DNA of 64,000 bases from Cognatundibacterium squillarum. GTDB lineage: Bacteria > Pseudomonadota > Gammaproteobacteria > Burkholderiales > Burkholderiaceae_D. Within the stretch, counting starts at the first letter, position 1. Each line of letters starts with the position of its first letter. Made by a program: the position numbers and the translations under genes. The notes under the pieces were generated by a model that saw only the letters and a list, made by a program, of their open reading frames with translations, made no database searches and was not told where the DNA came from. The stretch lies in NCBI RefSeq assembly GCF_014652435.1, contig NZ_BMYU01000006.1, forward strand, positions 186,001 through 250,000, in the 5' to 3' direction. Shown in pieces: positions 37,080 to 46,425 of the stretch.

Positions 37080-37868
37080 ATGAAACATATTGCAAGAAAA
37101 CGCTTTGGCCAAAACTTTCTGACCGACGATGGCGTACTGCATCAGATTATCCGTGGCATTGGTCCCGGCAAAGATGATGTGATGGTGGAAATCGGACCGG
37201 GTCTGGCGGCAATGACGAATTTGTTATTGCAGGCGATGCCGCATATGCATGTGGTGGAGCTGGACCGCGATCTGGTCGCGCGCCTGAAAAAATCGTATCC
37301 GGCGGAGCGTCTGACAGTCCATGAAGGCGATGCACTGAAATTCGATTTTTTGTCGATTCCGGTGCCGGAAGGAAAAAAACTGCGCGTTGTCGGTAATCTG
37401 CCGTACAACATTTCCAGTCCTTTGCTGTTTCACCTTGCGACGATTTCTGAGCACGTACTGGATCAGCATTTTATGCTGCAGAAAGAAGTGGTCGAGCGCA
37501 TGGTGGCCGAGCCGGGTTCGAAAGTGTATGGCCGTTTATCCGTGATGCTGCAATGGCGTTATCACATGGAATTGCTGTTTGTGGTGCCACCGGAAGCCTT
37601 TGATCCGCCGCCGAAAGTAGACTCTGCGATCGTGCGTATGATTCCGCGTAAAGATGTACCGGCATGCGACGGTGCGGCACTGGAAGAGGTTGTGACCAAA
37701 GCCTTTACGCAGCGTCGTAAAGTGATTCGCAACTGCCTGAGCGGCATGTTCACCGAAGAAGAATTACTGCGGGCGGGCGCAGAGCCGCAGGCAAGACCGG
37801 AAACCATTTCCCTCGAAATCTACGTTGCACTGGCCAATTTGTGGTCGCAAAAAACACCGAAATCCTGA
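37080..37868 (+). CDS. rsmA: 16S rRNA dimethyladenosine transferase
   Basis: A 262-residue SAM-dependent methyltransferase (KsgA) that dimethylates two adjacent adenosines in helix 45 of 16S rRNA during ribosome assembly. The start [20 protein letters not shown], the SAM motif [16 protein letters not shown] and the catalytic [14 protein letters not shown] are intact. It begins 10 bases after pdxA and ends just before pgi. Confidence 0.97.
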   Translation: MKHIARKRFGQNFLTDDGVLHQIIRGIGPGKDDVMVEIGPGLAAMTNLLLQAMPHMHVVELDRDLVARLKKSYPAERLTVHEGDALKFDFLSIPVPEGKKLRVVGNLPYNISSPLLFHLATISEHVLDQHFMLQKEVVERMVAEPGSKVYGRLSVMLQWRYHMELLFVVPPEAFDPPPKVDSAIVRMIPRKDVPACDGAALEEVVTKAFTQRRKVIRNCLSGMFTEEELLRAGAEPQARPETISLEIYVALANLWSQKTPKS

Positions 37869-37873
37869 GCACA

Positions 37874-39520
37874 ATGAATATCACTAAAACGAATGCATGG
37901 AAAGCTTTGCTGCAACATCGTGACCGTTTGCAGCATGTCCATTTACGCCAGTTATTCGCTGAAGACACTCAGCGTTTCAGCCATTTTTCAGCTGAACTGG
38001 ATGGCTTGCTGATTGACTATTCGAAACAACGCGTTGATCGCGGTTGTATGGTCAGTCTGATTGATCTGGCGCGCGCGGCCGATGTGGAAGCCTGGCGTGA
38101 CCGTATGTTTGCCGGTGAAAAAATCAATGTCAGCGAAGACCGCGCGGTATTACACACGGCTTTGCGCCATATGGATGCGACACCGTTTCCGTGTAATGAA
38201 CATGATGTGATGCCGCAGGTACGCGCAGTTCGCCGCCAGATGCGGGACATCGTGGAGCGCGTGCGCAGCGGCTTGTGGCGCGGCTTTAAAGGTGATGCGA
38301 TTCAGAACGTGGTGAATATCGGGATTGGCGGTTCTGATCTCGGCCCGAAAATGGCGACCCGCGCTTTATCGGCATTCGCGCATCCGCATATTAATTTTTA
38401 TTACGTTTCTAATCTGGACAGTGCGCATTTATCGCCACTGCTGGAAAAGCTGGACCCGCGCACGACTTTATTCATCGTCGCTTCCAAAACGTTTACGACA
38501 CAGGAAACCAGTATCAATGCGCAGACAGCGCGTACCTGGCTGATGGCGGCGGCGATGGAAGAGTGGGCGATTGCGAAACACTTTATCGCGGTATCTGCCA
38601 ATACCGCCAAAGCGGCTGAGTTTGGTATTCCACCCGAAAACGTTCTGCAAATGTGGGACTGGGTCGGTGGCCGTTATTCGCTGTGGTCGGCAGTTGGTTT
38701 GTCGGTGGCATTGTCGATTGGCATGAACGGGTTTGAACGCATGCTGCAGGGTGCGCAGGCGATGGACCAGCATTTCCGCGATTCGCCGCTGGAGCAGAAT
38801 CTGCCGGTGCTGATGGCACTGATTTCGATCTGGAATACCAATTTCCTCGGTGCGGAAACCACCGCGATCCTGCCGTACAACGAATCGATCCGGCATTTAC
38901 CGGCCTTTCTGCAACAGCTGGAAATGGAATCGAACGGTAAAACCGTGGGCCGCGATGGTGAAGCGCTGGCTTGCCCGGCGAATCCGATTGTCTGGGGAGA
39001 AATCGGGGTTAATGGTCAGCACGCGTTCTTCCAGTTACTGCATCAGGGCGGCTGGCTGATTCCGTGCGATTTCCTGGTGGCGGCTTCCAGTGATCATCCT
39101 TTGCCCGGACATCAGGCACCATTGCTGTCGAATTGTCTGGCGCAAAGTGCAGCGCTGGCGTTCGGCAAAACCGAGCAACAGGCCCGCGAAGAGTTGCAGC
39201 AGTCCGGTATGAGTGCAGAACAGATTGCCCGTTTGTTGCCGCACAAAGTGTTTGCCGGTAATCAGCCATCGACCACAATTCTGTTGCCTGCGCTGGATCC
39301 GTTCCAGCTGGGTATGCTGATTGCGCTGTATGAGCACAAAGTGTTTGTGCAGGGCGTGATCTGGGGGCTGAACTCCTTTGATCAGTGGGGCGTGGAACTG
39401 GGTAAGCAGCTGGCCAGCCGCTTACTGCCTGCGATCATGGGGCAGTCGGAAGCAGATGCGCAGCTGGATCAGTCCACACGTGGTCTGATTGATTATTTCC
39501 GTCGTCACGGCCACGTCTGA
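37874..39520 (+). CDS. pgi: Glucose-6-phosphate isomerase
   Basis: A 548-residue glycolytic enzyme interconverting glucose-6-phosphate and fructose-6-phosphate. The substrate-binding GIGGSDLGPKMATRALS (near 150), the ASKTFTTQETSINA loop, the glutamate-containing segment GREG-like ALACPANPIVWGEIGVNGQH and the C-terminal KVFVQGVIWGLNSFDQWGVE signature are present. The start MNITKTNAWKAL was chosen because it begins 5 bases after rsmA; an in-frame upstream start would lie inside rsmA. Confidence 0.97.
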   Translation: MNITKTNAWKALLQHRDRLQHVHLRQLFAEDTQRFSHFSAELDGLLIDYSKQRVDRGCMVSLIDLARAADVEAWRDRMFAGEKINVSEDRAVLHTALRHMDATPFPCNEHDVMPQVRAVRRQMRDIVERVRSGLWRGFKGDAIQNVVNIGIGGSDLGPKMATRALSAFAHPHINFYYVSNLDSAHLSPLLEKLDPRTTLFIVASKTFTTQETSINAQTARTWLMAAAMEEWAIAKHFIAVSANTAKAAEFGIPPENVLQMWDWVGGRYSLWSAVGLSVALSIGMNGFERMLQGAQAMDQHFRDSPLEQNLPVLMALISIWNTNFLGAETTAILPYNESIRHLPAFLQQLEMESNGKTVGRDGEALACPANPIVWGEIGVNGQHAFFQLLHQGGWLIPCDFLVAASSDHPLPGHQAPLLSNCLAQSAALAFGKTEQQAREELQQSGMSAEQIARLLPHKVFAGNQPSTTILLPALDPFQLGMLIALYEHKVFVQGVIWGLNSFDQWGVELGKQLASRLLPAIMGQSEADAQLDQSTRGLIDYFRRHGHV

Positions 39521-39674
39521 ACTGACAAAGTAAACACTGGTCTGCTGCTGGTTTTTGCGGCAGATCCGGTGAAATAACGACACTTCGACCAAATTTGCTT
39601 TGATTTGCCGCAAGGCGATTGACGATTCCTGTGCCGGATTGCTATAAAGCATTGTTGCTTTCAGGAATAGTGTG

Positions 39675-39839
39675 ATGGTCTGGTTGGGTTTTCTGGCAGG
39701 ATTAGTGCTGTTATTTGGATTGAGTATCTGGTTTCTTGTGCAGGCGATGCGTCAGGTGACGAAAACAGAGGCGTCGCCCTATCCGGCATATTCTGCAGAC
39801 AATTCCCGGCTTTCGGCTGAAAGCCATTCTTCACATTAG
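39675..39839 (+). CDS. Small single-pass membrane protein
   Basis: A 54-residue gene not part of any larger frame. It starts MVWLGFLAGLVLLFGLSIWF, a hydrophobic helix of about 22 residues, then a polar tail (QAMRQVTKTEASPYPAYSAD, ending in ESHSSH). AGGA lies eight bases before the ATG and a terminator follows. The layout resembles small inner-membrane proteins such as CcoQ-like or YoaI-like peptides, but I cannot assign it. It is 154 bases after pgi and may be transcribed from its own promoter. Confidence 0.65.
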   Translation: MVWLGFLAGLVLLFGLSIWFLVQAMRQVTKTEASPYPAYSADNSRLSAESHSSH

Positions 39840-39887
39840 CATCAACGCCGGATATGCGCTGATCTGATCTGCTCAGACTCAGAAAAC

Positions 39888-39928
39888 AAAAAAGCACGGT
39901 TTCTGTTGCAGGAAACGGTGCTTTTTTA
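39888..39928 (+). terminator. Intrinsic terminator after the small membrane protein
   Basis: AAAAGCACGGTTTC and GGAAACGGTGCTTTT arms (one mismatch) around TGTTGCA, with A- and T-runs on the two sides; probably bidirectional. Confidence 0.85.
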
Positions 39929-39989
39929 TTTTCTGCGACAGAAATTGCAGGCGGCAACTCAGAACTGATTCGGGATGCCGCTGCGCCCC

Positions 39990-40085
39990 TCAAAATGCCT
40001 CAAATGCGGTGTTCTGCATAGCGATCCGGCGGTCGTCGGCAGAAAGTCTGGTCGTCCGGAAAAGCGAAATGACGAATATTGCACA
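39990..40085 (+). repeat. Interspersed repeat, copy E
   Basis: A complete copy: AAAATGCCTCAAATGCGGTG, TTCTGCATAGCGATCCGGCG, GTCGTCGGCAGAAAGTCTGG, TCGTCCGGAAAAGCGAAATG, then ACGAATATTGCAC. It lies between two terminators of convergent genes. Confidence 0.85.
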
Positions 40086-40116
40086 TTACTGTTGTCATCC
40101 GACTTTATTCGTTGAA

Positions 40117-40153
40117 AGCAAAACGGGCTGCATCAAGCAGCCCGTTTGTGTTG
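40117..40153 (-). terminator. Intrinsic terminator of gloA
   Basis: AAACGGGCTG and CAGCCCGTTT arms with loop CATCAAG; the leftward transcript runs into a T-rich tail. It lies 20-50 bases after the gloA stop. Confidence 0.88.
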
Positions 40154-40171
40154 TCAGCGTCGTTGCGGGGA

Positions 40172-40570
40172 TCAGAGCGTGACTTCGCTGCTGCGCTGAA
40201 TCAGTTCAATTTTGTAACCATCCGGGTCCTGCACGAAGGCGATGACGGTAGTGCCGCCTTTGACCGGACCGGCTTCACGGGTCACGTTGCCGCCTTTGGC
40301 TTTCACCGCCTCGCAGGCTGCGTAGGCATCCGGTACGGCAATCGCGATATGGCCGTACGCGGTGCCCAGATCATAGCTTTCCACGCCGTAGTTATAGGTC
40401 AGCTCCAGTTCTGCATGTTCCGGATTACGTCCGTAGCCGAGGAATGCCAGTGTGTATTTGTATTCCGGGTTATCCGAAGTGCGCAGCAGGCTCATGCCCA
40501 GTACGCCGGTATAAAAATCGATAGAGCGCTGTAAGTTGCCAACGCGCAGCATGGTATGAAGAATACGCAT
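40172..40570 (-). CDS. gloA: Lactoylglutathione lyase (glyoxalase I)
   Basis: A 132-residue enzyme that isomerises the methylglyoxal-glutathione adduct to lactoylglutathione. The metal ligands H5, E56, H74 and E122 sit at the same numbers as in E. coli GlxI, and the short length without the eukaryotic insert suggests the nickel-dependent bacterial type. It is the last gene of a leftward cluster. Confidence 0.97.
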   Translation of the reverse strand: MRILHTMLRVGNLQRSIDFYTGVLGMSLLRTSDNPEYKYTLAFLGYGRNPEHAELELTYNYGVESYDLGTAYGHIAIAVPDAYAACEAVKAKGGNVTREAGPVKGGTTVIAFVQDPDGYKIELIQRSSEVTL

Positions 40571-40633
40571 CTTTTTTCCTGTCAGATCATGCGCCGGACT
40601 GCAAACAGACCGGCAAATTAAACAAAGCTGCCT

Positions 40634-41545
40634 TTACAAAGGCAGGGATGAAATCGGGTATTGCTGTAATTGTTTGCGTACCTCGCGGTACGCCGGATAA
40701 ATCAATTCCACCTGCGCCCAGAAGCGCGGGCTGTGGTTCATTTCGCGGCGATGCGCCAGTTCGTGCGCCACCACATAGTCGATCATGCTTTCCGGCAAAA
40801 ATATCAGTCGCCAGTTCAGCCTGATTTCGCCTTTGCTTGTGCACGAACCCCAGCGCGTGCGGGCAGAAGATAAATGCAGGCTGCTGATGCTGACGCCCAG
40901 CCGTGATGCAGCTGCACGAATCTTTTGTTCGAAAACCTGTAAGGCTTGTTTGCGCAGCCAGCCTTCGATCAGCAGACGGCTTTTTGCTTCATCCAGCTGT
41001 GCGGAAGCCGGCAGATCCAGCCAGCGGGCGTCGGTCAGCGCGACGCGCTTGCATTCCGGCACAAAGCGCAATTGCAGGGAAGTCCCCATGAACGGCAGCA
41101 ACGCACCATCATTCCACTGCTGCGTTTCACGCTGACGTGCCGGCCGGTTTTTCTGTTCGGTAATCTTATTCAGAATCCAGCGCTGTTTGGCGATGATGGC
41201 TTCTTCCACTGCTGCAATCGTTACCCGGCGCGGCGCGGTAATGTGTAATTGCGCATCCCGGATGGCCAGTCCGATAGAACGACGGCTGCTGCGGGTTAAT
41301 GTGTAGGCAATCAGCTGGTCACCGCAGCGCAGCTGACGGGTACGCAGCGACGGCGGAGGTGTTTCCGGTTCTGTCGTGCGGGGTGTTGTGGCTGTCGGTG
41401 CAACTGGCGGAAGTGGTTGTTGCGGTGGTGGTTGCGTGGCAAGCGGTTCCCTGACCGGAGTGCGCGGTGCTGTCACCAGATCGCTGAATAAATCCAGCTG
41501 CAGGGCGAGTTGTAGCGCGCGGTCAAAAACCTGGGAAACGGGCAT
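40634..41545 (-). CDS. YgjP-like zinc metallopeptidase
   Basis: A 303-residue protein. A proline-rich linker (about 27-70) is followed by the YgjP/SprT-like catalytic domain ending with the zinc motif YVVAHELAHRREMNHSPRFW (HELAH plus a downstream histidine). The segment SARTRWGSCTSKGEIRLNWR just before it is typical of this family. Its physiological substrate is unknown. The start MPVSQVFDRAL was chosen over an upstream extension of 26 codons. Confidence 0.88.
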   Translation of the reverse strand: MPVSQVFDRALQLALQLDLFSDLVTAPRTPVREPLATQPPPQQPLPPVAPTATTPRTTEPETPPPSLRTRQLRCGDQLIAYTLTRSSRRSIGLAIRDAQLHITAPRRVTIAAVEEAIIAKQRWILNKITEQKNRPARQRETQQWNDGALLPFMGTSLQLRFVPECKRVALTDARWLDLPASAQLDEAKSRLLIEGWLRKQALQVFEQKIRAAASRLGVSISSLHLSSARTRWGSCTSKGEIRLNWRLIFLPESMIDYVVAHELAHRREMNHSPRFWAQVELIYPAYREVRKQLQQYPISSLPL

Positions 41546-41600
41546 GAAGGCTGTTGGTGTTATGCAGACAAACGCCAACTTTACAGGATTTTTTGCGGAT

Positions 41601-41658
41601 GTGCAGCGCAGGCAGCGCTGCACCGGAAAGTGACCGGTTCGCGTGCTGGCGAACCGGT
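41601..41658 (-). other. Two hairpins between plsC and the metallopeptidase
   Basis: GTGCAGCGC/GCGCTGCAC (41601-41623) and ACCGGTTCGC/GCGAACCGGT (41633-41658) are perfect stems in the 126-base gap. There is no U-tract in the leftward direction. They may mark an mRNA processing point inside the cluster. Confidence 0.5.
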
Positions 41659-41671
41659 GTGCGGCGAATTA

Positions 41672-42421
41672 TCAGGCTGCCGCTTTATCCTGATAGGAGT
41701 GTGGTGCAATCACACGCATTTCGCCTTCAATCCAGCTTTCCACTTCCTGCATCAGTTCGCCGGCATCTTTGCCTTCGCTGGAAATCGGTTTGCCAACCGA
41801 GACGATGACTTTGCCCGGACGCTTGATGAAACTGTTTTTCGGCCAGAACTCACCGGAGTTCAGTGCAACCGGAATCACCGGTGATTTTGTCGCAACGGCA
41901 AGGCGGGTTCCGCCCATTTTATACGTACCTTTTTTGCCGACCGGTATCCGTGTGCCTTCCGGAAACATCACAATCCACTGACCATCTGCCAGACGGCGTG
42001 TGCCGTGGCGTACCACATGGTTGAACGCATCTTTGCCTTTGCTGCGGTCAATCGGAATCATACGCAGCAGCGCAATTGCCCAGCCGAAAAACGGCAGATA
42101 CAGGATTTCTTTTTTAAATACAAACACCAGCGGGCGCGGTGTCATGGTCATCAGGAAAATGGTTTCCCATGCGGACTGATGTTTTGCCAGCAGAATTGCG
42201 GGGCTGTCAGGGAAGTTTTCTCTGCCACGAACTTCGTACTCAATGCCGCAGATAATGCGGGCAGCAAAGATGATGAAGCGGTTCCACATCGATGTCACTT
42301 TGTAGCGCTGCACATACGGCAGAAACGCAAAGCACATGCTGACCGGTGCCCAGATCACGGTGGCAGTGATCATGACCAGTAAGAAAATCAGTGAGCGGAT
42401 AAATAAAAAAATACGATACAT
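41672..42421 (-). CDS. plsC: 1-acyl-sn-glycerol-3-phosphate acyltransferase
   Basis: A 249-residue membrane enzyme that adds the second acyl chain in phosphatidic acid synthesis. The N-terminal helix (FLFIRSLIFLLVMITATVIW) anchors it. The acyltransferase motif reads LAKHQSAWET, an HX4E variant of HX4D, and the second motif is MFPEGTRIPVG near residue 155. It lies after gmhB, the standard position in this cluster. Confidence 0.93.
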   Translation of the reverse strand: MYRIFLFIRSLIFLLVMITATVIWAPVSMCFAFLPYVQRYKVTSMWNRFIIFAARIICGIEYEVRGRENFPDSPAILLAKHQSAWETIFLMTMTPRPLVFVFKKEILYLPFFGWAIALLRMIPIDRSKGKDAFNHVVRHGTRRLADGQWIVMFPEGTRIPVGKKGTYKMGGTRLAVATKSPVIPVALNSGEFWPKNSFIKRPGKVIVSVGKPISSEGKDAGELMQEVESWIEGEMRVIAPHSYQDKAAA

Positions 42422-42445
42422 AAAGTCCCCATACAGGCCGGTGAA

Positions 42446-43003
42446 TTACTCACCGGACAGGCTGTTATTTTGTTCGAGCAAATGGTCAACGACGCTGGCA
42501 AGATCTGCAAAAACACCGGTGCCTGGTGGCAGGCCTCCTTTTTCCAGTGTTTTTTTGCCTTTTCCGGTTTGCACCAGATACGGGCGGCAACCGGCAACAA
42601 AGCCAGCTTGTAAATCCCGCAGCGAATCGCCGACGGTAGGTACGCCTTTCAGGCTGGTGTCATAGCGGCGGGCGATTTCATGAAACATACCTGCACGTGG
42701 TTTGCGGCAATCGCAGTTATCGTCCGCCATATGCGGACAATAAAACACCGCATCGATGGTGGCACCGGCTTGTTGCGCCAGCTGATGCATCTTCTGATGG
42801 ATCGCATTCAGCGTCGTCATATCAAACAAACGGCGGCCAACGCCGGACTGATTGGTTGCCACCACCACGGTGTAGCCCGCCTGATTCAGACGGGCGATTG
42901 CCTGCAGCGATCCGGGAACCGGCACCCATTCTTCCGGTGATTTAATGAAGGCGTCGGAATCATGATTGATGACACCATCGCGATCTAAAATAATCAGTTT
43001 CAT
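42446..43003 (-). CDS. gmhB: D-glycero-D-manno-heptose 1,7-bisphosphate phosphatase
   Basis: A 185-residue HAD-family phosphatase of LPS core heptose synthesis. The nucleophile motif is IILDRDGVIN, and the zinc-binding cysteine cluster CPHMADDNCDCRKPRAGMF (about 98-116) is diagnostic. VGDSLRDLQAG is HAD motif IV. The start MKLIILDRDG was chosen because family members begin directly with this strand. Confidence 0.95.
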   Translation of the reverse strand: MKLIILDRDGVINHDSDAFIKSPEEWVPVPGSLQAIARLNQAGYTVVVATNQSGVGRRLFDMTTLNAIHQKMHQLAQQAGATIDAVFYCPHMADDNCDCRKPRAGMFHEIARRYDTSLKGVPTVGDSLRDLQAGFVAGCRPYLVQTGKGKKTLEKGGLPPGTGVFADLASVVDHLLEQNNSLSGE

Positions 43004-43026
43004 CGGTGCTCTCCCGGACGTTTGCA

Positions 43027-45117
43027 TCAGGCCGCCAGTTTAGAAATGTCTGCTACCTGATTCAGCATGCGGTGCAGGCTGGCCAGCAGGGACAGACGGT
43101 TCAGACGCAGCGCAGGATCTTCTGCATTCACCATCACGTCCGCAAAGAACTGATCGACTTCCGGACGAATCGCGGCCATGGCTTTCAGCGCCTGTGTGAA
43201 ATCAGAACCGGTAAACGCAGCATCGACCTCCGGACGAATACGCTCAACCGCCTGTGCCAGCGCGATTTCCGCAGCTTCCGTCAGTAATGCGGTGTTGACG
43301 TCGCCCGGTGTGATATCCGATTTTTTCAGGATATTGGTGATCCGTTTGTTCGCAGCAGCCAGTGCTTCGGCTTCCGGCAATCCGGCAAACACTTTCACCG
43401 CTTCCAGACGTTCATTCAGATCCGCCAGTTGATCCGGCGTCTGCGCAACAACCGCTTCGACTTCATTCTGCGCAAAACCGCGTTCGCGCAGCTGACCGCG
43501 CAGACGGTCGTACAGGAAGTTCAGGATATCGGTGCGGCTGTCAGTGAACTGCGCATTACCGGCAAACAGTGCAACGGTCTGATCCAGCAGCGTATTCAGG
43601 GACAATGGCAAACGTTTTTCCAGCAGCATACGCAGGATGCCCAGCGCATGACGGCGCAGCGCGAACGGATCGCGATCGCCGGTTGGTTGCAGGCCAATGC
43701 CCCAGATACCGACCAGGGTTTCCAGTTTGTCTGCCAGCGCGACGATGGTACCAGTGGTGGTTGCAGGCAGTGCATCACCGGCAAAGCGCGGCTGATAATG
43801 TTCCGCCGCAGCCGCAGCCACTTCTTCATGCTCACCGTCATGGCGCGCATAGTAAGCACCCATGATGCCTTGCAGTTCCGGGAATTCGCCGACCATATCG
43901 GTCAGCAGATCGGTTTTTGCCAGCAATGCTGCCCGCTCGGCCAGTGCCACATCGGCGTTCAGGCTGGCGGCAATTTTGCCTGCCAGCTGGCGCACACGTT
44001 CAGTACGTTCTGCCTGTGTACCCAGTTTGTTGTGATACACCACGCTGGCCAGTTGCGGCAGGCGGGATTCCAGAGTTTTCTTTTTATCCTGTTCAAAGAA
44101 GAACTTCGCATCGGACAAGCGCGGACGCACAACGCGTTCGTTACCGCCAATGATGTGTTCCGGCGTACTGGTTTCCAGATTCGACACAATCAGGAAGCGG
44201 GAACGCAGTTTGCCGTTGCTGTCGGTCAGGGCAAAATATTTCTGGTTGGTCTGCATGGTCAGAATCAGGCATTCCTGCGGTACGGACAGGAATTCCTGTT
44301 CAAATTCGCAGGCATACACCACCGGCCATTCGACCAGCGCGCTGACTTCATCCAGCAGCGATTCCGGCATCAGTACCAGATCGTCACCAGCTTTTTCCAG
44401 CAATGCGCTGCGGATGCGTTCTTTACGTTCAGCGAAGCCCGCAATGACTTTGCCCTGTTCACGCAGCGCATCAGCATAAACGGAGGCGTTGCTCAGGCTG
44501 ATCTGACCCGGCGCAAGGAAGCGGTGACCTTCGGTGATACGGTCACTCTGCAAACCCAGCAGCGACAAAGGAATAATCTGATCATCCAGCAGCGCAGTCA
44601 GACGGTGTACCGGACGCACGAAATGCACGGTCTGCCCATCGTGACGCTGATAGCTCATCACTTTCGGAATCGGCAGTTTGGCGACGGCTTCTTCCAGCGT
44701 GGTTTGCAATGCCGGTGCCAGCGCAGAGCCCGGTGCCGTATAGCTGTAGAAGAAGGCTTCTGCCTTGCCATCCACTGCACGTTCCAGCTGTGCCAGCGTT
44801 ACATCCGGAAAGCCCATCGCAGCCAGTTTTTTCGCCAGCGGTGCGGAAGGATTGCCTTCTTTATCCAGTGCCACAGTCACCGGCAATACTTTTTCACGCA
44901 TCGCTTTATCCGGCGATACAGCGCGTACACCTTTGATGCTGACGGCCAGACGGCGCGGCGACGCAAAGCTTTCTGCGCTGAAATCATCGTTCAGAAAATC
45001 GCGTGCTTTCAGGCCGGCAACCATTGCGGAAGAAAACGCATCGCCCAGTTTTGCCAGCGCTTTCGGCGGCAGTTCTTCGGTAAATAATTCAACTAATAAT
45101 GTCTGATTCATATTCAT
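43027..45117 (-). CDS. glyS: Glycyl-tRNA synthetase beta subunit
   Basis: A 696-residue subunit of the bacterial alpha2beta2 enzyme. The beginning [20 protein letters not shown] and the segment [15 protein letters not shown] are family signatures; the central HD-like part and the C-terminal anticodon-binding region are complete. It follows glyQ with 36 bases between. Two start codons (MNMNQ) lie six bases apart; the first is reported. Confidence 0.97.
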   Translation of the reverse strand: MNMNQTLLVELFTEELPPKALAKLGDAFSSAMVAGLKARDFLNDDFSAESFASPRRLAVSIKGVRAVSPDKAMREKVLPVTVALDKEGNPSAPLAKKLAAMGFPDVTLAQLERAVDGKAEAFFYSYTAPGSALAPALQTTLEEAVAKLPIPKVMSYQRHDGQTVHFVRPVHRLTALLDDQIIPLSLLGLQSDRITEGHRFLAPGQISLSNASVYADALREQGKVIAGFAERKERIRSALLEKAGDDLVLMPESLLDEVSALVEWPVVYACEFEQEFLSVPQECLILTMQTNQKYFALTDSNGKLRSRFLIVSNLETSTPEHIIGGNERVVRPRLSDAKFFFEQDKKKTLESRLPQLASVVYHNKLGTQAERTERVRQLAGKIAASLNADVALAERAALLAKTDLLTDMVGEFPELQGIMGAYYARHDGEHEEVAAAAAEHYQPRFAGDALPATTTGTIVALADKLETLVGIWGIGLQPTGDRDPFALRRHALGILRMLLEKRLPLSLNTLLDQTVALFAGNAQFTDSRTDILNFLYDRLRGQLRERGFAQNEVEAVVAQTPDQLADLNERLEAVKVFAGLPEAEALAAANKRITNILKKSDITPGDVNTALLTEAAEIALAQAVERIRPEVDAAFTGSDFTQALKAMAAIRPEVDQFFADVMVNAEDPALRLNRLSLLASLHRMLNQVADISKLAA

Positions 45118-45153
45118 ATCCTGATGACTTGCTGTGCAAGTACTGATTCTGGT

Positions 45154-46098
45154 TTAAGCCTCAGTGCTGACCGGCGCCGGTTTGTGCGGATCGTTTTCCG
45201 CGCACATCGGGAAACCCAGCGCTTCGCGTGATGCGTAATACGCAGCGGCAACCGCGCGTGACAAGTTACGGATACGGCCGATATAGGCAGCACGTTCGGT
45301 GACGGAAATCGCACCGCGCGCATCCAGCATATTGAAGGTGTGTGCTGCTTTCAGAATCATTTCGTAGGCAGGCAGTGCCAGCGACTTTTCGGTGACAGCC
45401 AGCAGACGCTTCGCTTCTGCTTCGTAGTTGGTGAACAGCGAGAACAGGAATTCGGTATTCGAATATTCGAAATTGAAGGTCGATTGTTCGACTTCGTTCT
45501 GATGGAATACGTCACCGTAACGCAGGCGCACAGTCTGGCCATTCTCTTCGCGTTCAGTCCAGATCAGGTCGTAGACGTTTTCCACACCTTGCAGATACAT
45601 CGCCAGACGTTCCAGACCATAGGTAATTTCGCCCAGAATCGGTTTGCAATCGAGGCCGCCGACTTGCTGGAAGTAAGTGAATTGCGTGACTTCCATACCA
45701 TTCAGCCAGACTTCCCAGCCCAGACCCCATGCGCCCAGTGTCGGGTTTTCCCAGTCGTCTTCCACGAAGCGGATATCGTTTTGTTTCAGATCCAGACCCA
45801 GCGCTTCCAGCGAGCCCAGATACAAGTCCAGAATATTGGCCGGTGCCGGTTTCAGCACAACCTGATACTGGTAATAGTGCTGCAGACGGTTCGGGTTTTC
45901 ACCGTAACGGCCGTCTTTCGGACGGCGGGAAGGTTGCACATAGGCTGCACGCCATGGTTCAGGGCCAATGGCACGCAGGAAGGTGCCGGTGTGCGATGTC
46001 CCTGCGCCCACTTCCATATCGTACGGTTGCAACAGGGCGCAGCCTTGCTTGTCCCAGTATTCTTGTAACTTGAGGATAATTTGTTGAAATGTGAGCAT
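45154..46098 (-). CDS. glyQ: Glycyl-tRNA synthetase alpha subunit
   Basis: A 314-residue catalytic subunit that activates glycine. It begins [20 protein letters not shown] and contains [20 protein letters not shown] and [11 protein letters not shown], all diagnostic of class II GlyQ. The start was set at the conserved methionine; the frame continues 59 codons upstream without family-like sequence. It is the first gene of the leftward glyQ-glyS-gmhB-plsC-metallopeptidase-gloA cluster. Confidence 0.97.
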   Translation of the reverse strand: MLTFQQIILKLQEYWDKQGCALLQPYDMEVGAGTSHTGTFLRAIGPEPWRAAYVQPSRRPKDGRYGENPNRLQHYYQYQVVLKPAPANILDLYLGSLEALGLDLKQNDIRFVEDDWENPTLGAWGLGWEVWLNGMEVTQFTYFQQVGGLDCKPILGEITYGLERLAMYLQGVENVYDLIWTEREENGQTVRLRYGDVFHQNEVEQSTFNFEYSNTEFLFSLFTNYEAEAKRLLAVTEKSLALPAYEMILKAAHTFNMLDARGAISVTERAAYIGRIRNLSRAVAAAYYASREALGFPMCAENDPHKPAPVSTEA

Positions 46099-46425
46099 CG
46101 TTTGATCTGCCTGATACGCCCCATCCGGGGCTGAGTTAATGTTCGTGAAACCCTTGATTTTACCCCAGAAACAGCGTGTTTCAGCGCTTCCGGGGTATGC
46201 GTGACCTGCTTTTACGCTGCACTGCCGCACAGCCTGTCGTATCTGCTGCGCTGCATCCTCTGAACTGGTTGCCACGGATGTGGTCAGAAGGTATAAATTC
46301 TGACGCTCCGCATGATGAAAATGTTAAGTTCACACGGAAATGCTGTATATCCGGTCAAAAACGGGCGTATAACAATCCATTGATCAGAAAAATAACCGGC
46401 GCAGCCGGAGGGAGACTACCAGCGC
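46099..46425. other. Divergent region between glyQ and the GGDEF-EAL gene
   Basis: A 327-base promoter region. A small GCCCC/GGGGC hairpin lies in the glyQ leader at 46118-46131. Otherwise I see no gene or clear operator. Confidence 0.5.

Noticed and set aside
43429-45087. A 552-codon rightward frame opposite glyS
   Set aside because: It is the antisense shadow of the clearly recognised glyS, with phenylalanine, glutamine and cysteine excess typical of antisense frames.
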